From positions 1-29,398 of the forward strand of contig CAMINA010000004.1 of the NCBI GenBank assembly GCA_946221825.1: a DNA stretch of 29,398 nucleotides, in the 5' to 3' direction. Positions 22,758 through 29,398 of the stretch are shown piece by piece; positions within the stretch are counted from its first letter, which is position 1, and each line of letters starts with the position of its first letter. Position numbers and translations under genes: made by a program. Origin of the DNA: an uncultured Nesterenkonia sp. (lineage in GTDB: Bacteria > Actinomycetota > Actinomycetes > Actinomycetales > Micrococcaceae). The notes beneath the pieces are model-generated. The model was not told where the DNA came from, did not search any database, and was given only the letters and a program-made list of their open reading frames with translations.

Positions 22758-24334
22758 GCTGCCAGGAACCCCCGCGCGAACCGTCGGTGCTTCCGGAGCT
22801 GCGCGGCTGGGATGCGGACTGGAAGGGACTGCGCGCCGTCGTCGCCGGTCTGGGCGTCTCCGGCTTCTCCGCCGCGGACACCTTGGCGGAGCTGGGCGTG
22901 CATGTCACCGTGCTCGAAGGTCGAACCGCGCAGAAGCAGCAGGACGACGCTGAGACGCTGAAGATCGTCGGGGTCACCGAAGTGCGTCTGGGCCCGGAGC
23001 ACACCGCGAGCCTGCCGCAGGTCCCCGACGCCGAGGGTACCCTCGCCGTGCCGGACCTTCTGGTGACCTCCCCCGGATGGAGGCCCGATTCGGCTCTGAT
23101 CGTCCAGGCTCGTGAGCAGGGCGTTCCGGTCTGGAGCGAGATCGAACTGGCATGGCGCCTCGGTGCCCGCCCCGGGGCGAAGCAGCCTGATTGGCTGGTC
23201 CTGACCGGGACCAACGGCAAGACCACGACGGTCACGATGTTGGAATCCATGCTGATCGCCGACGGCAGACGCGCGATCGCGTGCGGGAACGTGGGTGTTC
23301 CGGTGTTGGACGCCATCCGTGACCCTGAAGGCTTCGACGCCCTGGCCGTGGAGCTCTCCAGCTTCCAGGTGCACTACACCGAGCTGCTGGATCCGCTCGC
23401 CTCCGCCGTGCTGAACATCGCCGAGGATCATGTCGACTGGCACGGCAGCTTTCAGGAGTATCGGGCTGATAAGGCGAAGATCTTCGAGAACACCCGCCTG
23501 GCCTGTGTCTACAACGCGGAGCAGAAGCTCACCGAGGACATGGTGGCAGAGGCCGACGTCCAAGAGGGATGCCGCGCCATCGGTTTCACCACCCAGACCC
23601 CCGGGCTGTCCATGCTGGGTCTGGTGGACGACATCCTGGTGGACCGGGCCTTCCTGACCGACCGGCGGCATCAGGCGTTGGAGCTGGGTGCGCTGGAGGA
23701 CTTCGGTCTGGGCGGTCAGGGAGGTGTCCCGCAGCACCTGGTGGCCAACACCCTGGCGGCGGCGGCTCTGGCCCGTGCGGCCGGCGTCGAACCCGCCGCG
23801 ATCCGTCAGGCGATCCTGGGCTACCAGCCCGGCGACCACCGGATCCAACCGGTGGCCAAATCCGGCGATGTCCTGTGGGTCAACGATTCCAAAGCGACGA
23901 ATCCGCATGCGGCGGCCGCCTCGCTGCGCAGCTTCGAGGACATCATCTGGATCGCTGGGGGTCTGCCCAAGGGTGTGGTCTATGACGAGCTGGTCGCCGA
24001 GATCGCCGCGCGGCTGCGCGGTGTGATCCTCATCGGCACAGACTCCTCCCAGCTGCGATCCAGCCTGGAACGACACGCGCCCTCGGTGCCGATCATCGGC
24101 TCGAGCGTGCGAGAAGATGAGTCCGAGCTCTCCGCAGAGCAGCTGCGGAGCACCGACGGCGACGCCGCGATGCGCGCGGCGGTGGCAGAGGCCGCGCGGC
24201 TTGCCCGCCCCGGGCAGACTGTGCTGATGGCCCCCGCGGCCGCCTCCATGGACCAGTTCGAGTCCTATGGGCACCGCGGGCAGGCATTCATCGATGCTGT
24301 GGCGGAGCTGATGGACAGCAGGGAAGATCACTGA
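22754..24334 (+). CDS. murD: UDP-N-acetylmuramoylalanine--D-glutamate ligase MurD
   Basis: A 526-residue Mur ligase that adds D-glutamate to UDP-MurNAc-L-Ala. The N-terminal nucleotide-binding fold has VVAGLGVSGFSAA (29-41). The ATP loop GTNGKTTT is at 152-159, followed by ELSSFQ and NIAEDHVDWHG, then a C-terminal domain with WVNDSKATNPHA. The frame is open upstream within mraY. The GTG at 22754 is chosen because it overlaps the mraY stop as GTGA, the junction type used throughout this cluster, and because it places the Rossmann segment normally. The protein is somewhat longer than the roughly 440-490 residues of many MurD, owing to loops in the first two domains. Confidence 0.94.
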   Translation: MSCQEPPREPSVLPELRGWDADWKGLRAVVAGLGVSGFSAADTLAELGVHVTVLEGRTAQKQQDDAETLKIVGVTEVRLGPEHTASLPQVPDAEGTLAVPDLLVTSPGWRPDSALIVQAREQGVPVWSEIELAWRLGARPGAKQPDWLVLTGTNGKTTTVTMLESMLIADGRRAIACGNVGVPVLDAIRDPEGFDALAVELSSFQVHYTELLDPLASAVLNIAEDHVDWHGSFQEYRADKAKIFENTRLACVYNAEQKLTEDMVAEADVQEGCRAIGFTTQTPGLSMLGLVDDILVDRAFLTDRRHQALELGALEDFGLGGQGGVPQHLVANTLAAAALARAAGVEPAAIRQAILGYQPGDHRIQPVAKSGDVLWVNDSKATNPHAAAASLRSFEDIIWIAGGLPKGVVYDELVAEIAARLRGVILIGTDSSQLRSSLERHAPSVPIIGSSVREDESELSAEQLRSTDGDAAMRAAVAEAARLARPGQTVLMAPAAASMDQFESYGHRGQAFIDAVAELMDSREDH

Positions 24335-24380
24335 CCCTGTGCACGACTGACCAGGACGAGGACCCGGGAGGAGGATCTCG

Positions 24381-25679
24381 ATGACCACAGACCTCACCCC
24401 GGAGGAGCGCCGGAGGAACCTCCGCCTGGTCGGAGACTCCGATGAGCAGCCGCCTGAGGAGCCTCCGAACGACGGCAGCCTCGGCCGGAAGTGGCGCGAG
24501 GAGCGCCAGGCTCGCCGCTCCACCCGGGTCACCCGCCTCTGGGGCTTTCTGGAGGGCGGCAACCCCTATACGAACTACTGGCTGATCCTGGGGTCGACTC
24601 TGGCCCTGGCCGCCATCGGCCTGACCATGGTGCTCTCCTCCTCATCGGTGCATGCCTTCGGCGAATCGGGAAGCGCCTTCACCCTGTTCATCCGTCAGGG
24701 GATCTGGGCGGCCATCGGCGTGGTGGGGCTCTTCCTGGTCTCACGGGTTCCCACTCGTCTGCTGGCCCCCATGGGCTGGGTCCTGATGATCGTCTCCTCA
24801 GTGCTGCTGGCCCTGGTGGCCTTCACCCCGCTCGGTGTGGAGGGAGGCGGGTCCACCAACTGGATCCGTCTGGGCCCGGTCCAGGGGCAGCCTTCCGAGA
24901 TCGCCAAGCTGGCCCTGGTCCTCTGGGGCTCCGCGGTGCTGGCGCGCAAGGGTCGGCTCGTCCACCAGTTGTCCCACTGGATGATGCCCTTCGTGGTGCC
25001 GGGATCGTTGTTCGTGCTGCTGCTGGTCCTCCTCGGCGGAGACCTCGGCACCAGCCTGATCATCCTGGTCCTGGTGGGCACGCTGCTGTTCACCGCAGGC
25101 GTCGAGCTGCGTTACTTCCTCATCAGTGCGGGTGCGGCCGCGGTTGCCGTGGCGCTGCTGATGTGGATGACGCCGTACCGGATGATGCGCGTCTACGCCT
25201 GGCTGGGCATGAACTGTGACCACCCCACAGAACCCTGCCATCAGACCGAGCAGGGCTTCTATGCGTTGGCCTCCGGAGGCTTCTGGGGCGTGGGACTGGG
25301 TCAGTCCCGGCAGAAGTGGGCCTATATCCCAGAGGTCGAGAACGACTTCATCTTCACGATCATCGGTGAGGAGCTCGGGCTGCTCGGCACGCTGCTGGTG
25401 CTCGCTCTCTTCGCAGTGCTGACCCTGGGCATCTTCCGCGTGGCCGCGGCGACCACCGACCGGTTCACCCGACTGGTCTGCATGGGCACCGCCTCGTGGC
25501 TGGTGGGCCAGTCCTTCATCAACATCGGCATGGTCACCGGCCTGCTGCCGGTGGTCGGTGTGCCGCTGCCGTTCATCTCCTACGGAGGCTCGGCGCTGAC
25601 CTGTGCGCTGGTCGCTGTGGGTGTGATCTTGAACTTCGCCCGGCGTCAGCGGCTGGATGCCCAGCGCCAGCAGTCATAA
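24381..25679 (+). CDS. ftsW: septal peptidoglycan glycosyltransferase FtsW (SEDS family)
   Basis: A 432-residue SEDS protein that polymerises lipid II at the septum with FtsI. A charged cytoplasmic N-terminus of about 60 residues precedes roughly ten membrane helices. Diagnostic segments are WIRLG (161-165), PSEIAKLALVLW (171-182), GGDLGTS (219-225), IPEVENDFIFTIIGEELG (316-333, with the conserved Asp322), and near the end PFISYGGSAL. The C-terminal cytoplasmic tail is short (NFARRQRLDAQRQQS), unlike the long tails of mycobacterial FtsW. GGAGGAGGAT lies just upstream of the ATG. The gene begins 46 nt after murD. Confidence 0.94.
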   Translation: MTTDLTPEERRRNLRLVGDSDEQPPEEPPNDGSLGRKWREERQARRSTRVTRLWGFLEGGNPYTNYWLILGSTLALAAIGLTMVLSSSSVHAFGESGSAFTLFIRQGIWAAIGVVGLFLVSRVPTRLLAPMGWVLMIVSSVLLALVAFTPLGVEGGGSTNWIRLGPVQGQPSEIAKLALVLWGSAVLARKGRLVHQLSHWMMPFVVPGSLFVLLLVLLGGDLGTSLIILVLVGTLLFTAGVELRYFLISAGAAAVAVALLMWMTPYRMMRVYAWLGMNCDHPTEPCHQTEQGFYALASGGFWGVGLGQSRQKWAYIPEVENDFIFTIIGEELGLLGTLLVLALFAVLTLGIFRVAAATTDRFTRLVCMGTASWLVGQSFINIGMVTGLLPVVGVPLPFISYGGSALTCALVAVGVILNFARRQRLDAQRQQS

Positions 25680-25724
25680 TGGAGAGGACGAATCTCTCTG
25701 CCCACCATGAGACATAAGGACGTT

Positions 25725-26843
25725 ATGCGCGAACCCTCTGTGGTCCTCGCCGGAGGCGGCACCGCCGGCCACATCTCCCCGATGCTGGCCATCGCCGACG
25801 CCGTCGCCCGCCTGGCCCCCGGTGCACGTCAGACGATGATCGGCACCGAAGTCGGTCTGGAGACCCGTCTGGTTCCGGCCGCCGGCTATGAGCTGGAGAC
25901 GATCGAGAAGGTCCCCATGCCCCGCAGGCCCTCCCGGGGCCTGCTTAAGTTCCCGGGCCGCTTCAGCGGCGCGGTCAAGGCGGCCGAACAGATCATCCGC
26001 GGCCGGGAGGCCGATGTGGTCATCGGCGTCGGCGGCTATGTGTCCACCCCGGTCTACGTGGCCGCCAAGCGCGCCGGCGTGCCGGTGGTCCTGCACGAGG
26101 CCAACGCCCGCCCTGGGATGGCCAACCGGCTCGGCAGCCGCTTTGCCGCCTTCTCCGGAGTCGCCTACGAGAGCACTGCGCTCAAGGGCGCGGAATGGGT
26201 GGGCATGCCGATGTCCCGGGAGATCTCCCAGCTCGACCGCGCCCAGGAGCAGGCCGCCGCCCGCGAACGTCTGGGGCTGGATCCGGAGCGGACCACATTG
26301 GTGGTCACCGGGGGCTCTTCCGGAGCTCTGTCCTTGAACCGCGCGGTCTCCGCGGCCTTGGAGGACCTGCTGGCCACCGGTGCCCAGGTGCTGCACCTGA
26401 CCGGCAGGGACAAAGCCGTGGTGGATGAGGCGGGGCAGCCGGTCACCGCCGAGGGATACCACCAGCGCGAGTATCTGGACGGGATGCAGGCCGCCTATGC
26501 CGCAGCAGACCTGATCGTGGCCCGCGCCGGTGCGGCCACCGTGAGTGAGGTCGCCGCCGTTGGGCTTCCTGCGGTCTTCGTGCCGCTGCCGATCGGCAAT
26601 GGGGAGCAGGAGCTCAACGCCCGCGACCTCGTCGACGCCGGCGGTGCGCTGCTGGTCAAGGACGAGCATTTCACCAAGCCGTGGATCAGCCGCAACATCG
26701 TGCCCCTACTGAAGGATCCGCGCCTGCTGCTGACCATGGAGAAGCACGCCGCCGAACGCGGCATCACCGACGCTGACGAACGGATGGCCCGCGCCGCGCT
26801 GCAGGCGGCCGGATACGACCTCGACCAGGAGGCCGCTGAGTGA
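25725..26843 (+). CDS. murG: UDP-N-acetylglucosamine--lipid I GlcNAc transferase MurG
   Basis: A 372-residue GT28 glycosyltransferase that converts lipid I to lipid II at the inner membrane face. The N-terminal glycine-rich loop GGGTAGHISP is at 10-19. The domain linker region has GGSSGALSLN, and the UDP-GlcNAc-binding part has ARAGAATVSE and PLPIGNGEQELNA. The ATG at 25725 is preferred over that at 25707. AAGGA (25716-25720) lies 4 nt upstream of it and the glycine loop then sits at the usual distance, while the earlier ATG has no ribosome binding site. The stop overlaps murC as GTGA. Confidence 0.94.
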   Translation: MREPSVVLAGGGTAGHISPMLAIADAVARLAPGARQTMIGTEVGLETRLVPAAGYELETIEKVPMPRRPSRGLLKFPGRFSGAVKAAEQIIRGREADVVIGVGGYVSTPVYVAAKRAGVPVVLHEANARPGMANRLGSRFAAFSGVAYESTALKGAEWVGMPMSREISQLDRAQEQAAARERLGLDPERTTLVVTGGSSGALSLNRAVSAALEDLLATGAQVLHLTGRDKAVVDEAGQPVTAEGYHQREYLDGMQAAYAAADLIVARAGAATVSEVAAVGLPAVFVPLPIGNGEQELNARDLVDAGGALLVKDEHFTKPWISRNIVPLLKDPRLLLTMEKHAAERGITDADERMARAALQAAGYDLDQEAAE

Positions 26844-28276
26844 CTGCCCTGAACGAACTCGGTCACGTCCACTTCCTCGGGATGGCCGGAGTCGGCGTCT
26901 CCGCTGTGGCCCGGCTCATGCAGGCCGCCGGGGTGACGATCTCCGGAACCGATGCCAAGGACCTTCCTGTCCTGGAGGAGTTCCGCTCGGCCGGGACCGC
27001 GGTGCGCGTGGGATACCGGACCGAGAACCTCGCCTCGGTGGAGGGGGAGACCGGTACGGAGATCTCCACGATCATCGCCTCCTCCGTCGCCGCCGCCGGA
27101 AACCCGGAGTATGACGAGGCGGTGCGTCGCGGTCTGACGGTGCTGCACCGCTCCGAAGGCCTGGCCGCCACGATGGCTGGCCGACGCGCGGTGGCCGTGG
27201 CCGGAACCCACGGCAAGACCACCACCTCCTCCATGACCACTGTGCTGCTGGAGAAGGCCGGCCTCTCGCCGACCTTCGCTGTGGGCGCCACCGTCTCCGG
27301 CCTTGGCGTCAACGCCGCGGCCGGGGAGGGCGAGTGGTTCGTGGCTGAGGCGGACGAGTCTGACGGCTCATTGCTGAACTACGCTCCTGAGGTCGCGGTC
27401 ATCACCAACGTGGAGGCTGACCACCTGGACCATCACGGCACCGCGGAGGCCGTCCATCAGGTCTTCATCGACTTCACCCGCCGCATCACCGACGGCGGAC
27501 AGCTGATCCTCTGCGCTGACGACGAGGGCGCGCGGCGTCTGTTGGACGACGTCCGCTCCGAGCTCGCCGACCGGAGCATCAGCGTGGTCACCTACGGGTT
27601 CTCCGAGGACGCCGACCTGCGGATCATCGATCACACGGAGCTGTTGGCCTCGTCAGTGGGCCAGCAGCTGCGGGTCCAGGCCTTCGGAGCGTCCGCCGAT
27701 GTACGGCTGGCCGCCCCGGGGCGGCACAACGCCTGCAACGCCATGGCCGCTCTGGCCGTGGGGCTGCGCGCCGGTCTGGAGCTCGAGGTCTGTGCGGAGG
27801 CTCTGGAACACTTCCAGGGCGCCTCCCGCCGCTTCGACTTCCGTGGTGAGGCCGGCGGGGTCCGCGTCTACGACGACTACGCACACCACCCCACTGAGGT
27901 GGCGGCCGTGCTGCAGGCAGCACGTTCCACTGCCGCGGGGAAGGTCCGGGCGATCTTCCAGCCGCACCTGTTCAGCCGCACCCAGCTCTTCGCCGAGGAG
28001 TTCGCCCAGGCGCTGAGCACTGCTGATGATGTGGTCGTCCTGGACATCTATCCGGCGAGGGAGGAACCTATCCCGGGGGTCAGCGCCGAGCTGATCAGCA
28101 ATCCGCTCTTCAGCGGAGAGGCCGCACCGGAGGGCGCGCTGCTGTCCCGCGAGGAGGCGGTGGACCATGTCTGTTCGGCCGCTGAGTCGGGTGACATCAT
28201 CCTGACTCTGGGCGCCGGCGATGTGACCGCTCTGGGTCCTGAGATCACTGCGGCCCTGCAGGAACGCTCCCGGTGA
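26840..28276 (+). CDS. murC: UDP-N-acetylmuramate--L-alanine ligase MurC
   Basis: A 478-residue Mur ligase that adds L-alanine to UDP-MurNAc, the first peptide step. The N-terminal fold has HFLGMAGVGVSAVARL (11-26). The ATP loop GTHGKTTT is at 122-129, with the histidine typical of MurC. The DEADESDGSLL-like segment reads EADESDGSLL. YDDYAHHPTEV lies near residue 350. GTG start, with AGGAGG (26827-26832) 7 nt upstream, overlapping the murG stop as GTGA. The length and domain order are normal. Confidence 0.95.
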   Translation: MTALNELGHVHFLGMAGVGVSAVARLMQAAGVTISGTDAKDLPVLEEFRSAGTAVRVGYRTENLASVEGETGTEISTIIASSVAAAGNPEYDEAVRRGLTVLHRSEGLAATMAGRRAVAVAGTHGKTTTSSMTTVLLEKAGLSPTFAVGATVSGLGVNAAAGEGEWFVAEADESDGSLLNYAPEVAVITNVEADHLDHHGTAEAVHQVFIDFTRRITDGGQLILCADDEGARRLLDDVRSELADRSISVVTYGFSEDADLRIIDHTELLASSVGQQLRVQAFGASADVRLAAPGRHNACNAMAALAVGLRAGLELEVCAEALEHFQGASRRFDFRGEAGGVRVYDDYAHHPTEVAAVLQAARSTAAGKVRAIFQPHLFSRTQLFAEEFAQALSTADDVVVLDIYPAREEPIPGVSAELISNPLFSGEAAPEGALLSREEAVDHVCSAAESGDIILTLGAGDVTALGPEITAALQERSR

Positions 28277-29079
28277 CACGCAGGTCCGAGGCGGACGACC
28301 CAGACATCTTCCAGGAGGAGGATGCGGACGGTTCCCCACTGAGCTTTCCCGAACCGGAGGCTGTCGGCAGGCGGCGCCGAGGTCGCCGGGGTCTGCTGCT
28401 GATCCTGATCGGGCTGCTGGCGCTGATCGGCATCGTGGTCACGCTGTACTTCTCTCCGCTGCTGACCATCCGCACAGTCACTGTGGACCGCAACGATCTG
28501 CTCTCCGACGAGCGGGCCCAGGAGCTGCTGCAACCGGTCTACGGCCGGCCGCTGCCCCAGGTGGGCAATCGGCAGGTCGAGGAGCTGCTCGCCGAGGAGG
28601 ATGTCGTCGATGAGGTCATCGTCCAGGGACAGCTGCCGGATACGCTGCAGGTCGAGATCCTGGAGCATCCTCCGGTCGCTGAGGTGCGTCAGGAGGGCGA
28701 GATCCGGTTCTTCAATGAACACGGTGAGGTGATCCGAACCTTCGACGAGGATGACTCACAGGAGGCGGAGGGCTACGCCACTCCGGAGATCAGCAGCGAC
28801 GCCGCTCTGGACAGCGAGTCGGTGTTCGGGGCCATCGTCTCGGTGCTCGGCGAGCTGCCGGAGCCCGCGCGCGATTCCATGGAGTCGGCCACAGCAGAGT
28901 CCATCGACTCGGTTCAGCTGATCCTCGATGACGGGCGCACCATCGTCTGGGGCAGCGAGGAGCGCAGCGCGGAGAAGGCCGCCGTGCTGGATGCCATCCT
29001 GGCTTCGGACGCCCCGGAGTTCACCGAGGTGGAGACCATCGACATCTCCACACCGGACACACCGATCACACAGGACTGA
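28273..29079 (+). CDS. ftsQ: cell division protein FtsQ
   Basis: A 268-residue bitopic divisome protein. An acidic then Arg-rich cytoplasmic segment (1-39, ending RRRRGRRG) precedes one membrane helix (about 40-60). A POTRA domain (about 63-132) begins LTIRTVTVDRNDLLS and contains LPDTLQVEILEHPPVAEV, and an FtsQ beta domain follows. FtsQ links early and late divisome proteins through FtsB and FtsL. The GTG start overlaps the murC stop as GTGA; AGGAA upstream is a modest ribosome binding site. The C-terminus is short and acidic. Position before ftsZ is the usual one. Confidence 0.92.
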   Translation: MTRRSEADDPDIFQEEDADGSPLSFPEPEAVGRRRRGRRGLLLILIGLLALIGIVVTLYFSPLLTIRTVTVDRNDLLSDERAQELLQPVYGRPLPQVGNRQVEELLAEEDVVDEVIVQGQLPDTLQVEILEHPPVAEVRQEGEIRFFNEHGEVIRTFDEDDSQEAEGYATPEISSDAALDSESVFGAIVSVLGELPEPARDSMESATAESIDSVQLILDDGRTIVWGSEERSAEKAAVLDAILASDAPEFTEVETIDISTPDTPITQD

Positions 29080-29097
29080 ACACTGATGGCCCCGCTG

Positions 29098-29103
29098 TAG
29101 GGT
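29098..29103 (+). promoter_or_regulatory. possible -10 box TAGGGT for an ftsZ transcript
   Basis: TAGGGT fits TANNNT and lies just after ftsQ. Transcription from near 29110 would give an ftsZ leader of about 275 nt containing all the inverted repeats listed below. No good -35 is present, so this is tentative. Confidence 0.25.
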
Positions 29104-29123
29104 GGTCAGCGACGAACAGGCTC

Positions 29124-29153
29124 GAACCTCTAAGGTTCAAGTGCAACTTGAAC
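29124..29153. promoter_or_regulatory. two overlapping palindromes upstream of ftsZ
   Basis: GAACCT-CTA-AGGTTC (29124-29138) and GTTCAAGT-GCA-ACTTGAAC (29135-29153) are both perfect and share the GTTC at 29135-29138. They could be adjacent operator sites or alternative, mutually exclusive RNA hairpins. A further GTTC-N5-GAAC dyad is at 29164-29176. Confidence 0.6.
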
Positions 29154-29244
29154 GTTGCTGGGGGTTCGGGCAGAACAGAAGAATGTCATACGTACGGAGG
29201 CTCCCGTCTGCTTGGGACGAGCCGCTGCGACGTCGGAGTCGTCT

Positions 29245-29279
29245 CCGGCCCGGTATGACCGCGAACCATACCGGTCCGG
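29245..29279. promoter_or_regulatory. long inverted repeat in the ftsZ leader
   Basis: Arms 29245-29257 and 29267-29279 match at 12 of 13 positions (CCGGTATG/CATACCGG core) around a 9-nt loop. No T tract follows. A weaker hairpin, GTGAG/CTCAC (29305-29309 and 29324-29328), and a tandem ATCTGAG pair (around 29352-29365) lie further towards ftsZ. Confidence 0.6.
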
Positions 29280-29385
29280 CAGATGACTCAGACGGGTTGA
29301 GACAGTGAGGAGTCGCGCCGCGGCTCACACAGGCAGCGGGGGCCTTCGTGCATCTGAGATCTGAGACGAGCAAGGGACTAACAAC

Positions 29386-29398
29386 GTGGCAGCACCGA
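29386..29398 (+). CDS. ftsZ: cell division GTPase FtsZ, first four codons only
   Basis: GTG GCA GCA CCG encodes M-A-A-P, the usual start of actinobacterial FtsZ (MAAPQNYLA). It is in the expected position after ftsQ, with AAGGGA (29372-29377) 8 nt upstream. The window ends in the fifth codon, so identity rests on context and these four residues. FtsZ polymerises into the division ring. Confidence 0.75.

Noticed and set aside
22751..24562. 603-codon open frame antisense to murD and the start of ftsW
   Set aside because: It crosses two well-supported genes, has no family resemblance and follows from third-position GC bias.
29114..29176. SOS (LexA) box before ftsZ
   Set aside because: GAAC and GTTC half-sites are present, but none has the 4-bp spacing of the actinobacterial LexA site.
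29102..29308. 68-codon open frame in the ftsZ leader
   Set aside because: Its GTG has no ribosome binding site, it runs through both sets of inverted repeats, and the translation resembles no known family.

Overview
The window is a high-GC, gene-dense actinobacterial chromosome segment dominated by the division and cell wall (dcw) cluster. Four things point to Micrococcaceae or a close relative, perhaps a Nesterenkonia-like organism. The gene order resembles the actinobacterial fadD15-plsC-aroG-pknL-idsA2-DUF3040-mraZ-dcw block known from Mycobacterium tuberculosis. Short 5' leaders with TANNNT -10 boxes are common. The proteins are acidic. The MurE substrate loop is not of the diaminopimelate type. 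Genus assignment is inference only.

Left part (1-13.5 kb). A tRNA-Leu(CAG) on the minus strand is followed by the DEAH RNA helicase hrpA. hrpA converges with a PlsC-type acyltransferase; the two stop codons share a CTAG. Divergent from plsC is a two-gene unit made of an alpha/beta hydrolase and a small two-helix membrane protein. Then come a long-chain acyl-CoA synthetase (fadD15-like) and a class II DAHP synthase (aroG). Facing them are a membrane Ser/Thr kinase (pknL-like) and a polyprenyl diphosphate synthase (idsA-like). The synthase is divergent from DNA polymerase IV (dinB). Five of these genes have a TANNNT hexamer exactly 6 nt before the start codon, as expected of leaderless mRNAs. 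For the synthase/dinB pair the two opposing -10 boxes overlap.

Middle (13.5-14.3 kb). A DUF3040 membrane protein ends in a 16-bp perfect-stem terminator. A 330-bp non-coding stretch follows. It holds a run of ten C, two minus-strand arrays of GTGG repeats, and the mraZ promoter with a three-repeat MraZ box in the plus orientation.

Right part (14.3-29.4 kb). The dcw cluster runs mraZ-rsmH-ftsL-ftsI-murE-murF-mraY-murD-ftsW-murG-murC-ftsQ-(ftsZ), all on the plus strand and mostly coupled by ATGA or GTGA overlaps. MurC, D, E and F build the UDP-MurNAc-pentapeptide. MraY and MurG make lipid I and lipid II. FtsW and FtsI polymerise and crosslink septal peptidoglycan. FtsQ and FtsL are divisome scaffold proteins. 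A 306-bp leader rich in inverted repeats precedes ftsZ, of which only four codons are in the window.

No mobile element, CRISPR array or phage gene was found. The most notable signals are regulatory: the duplicated, inverted MraZ-box-like arrays; the overlapping divergent leaderless promoters; and the nested palindromes upstream of ftsZ.
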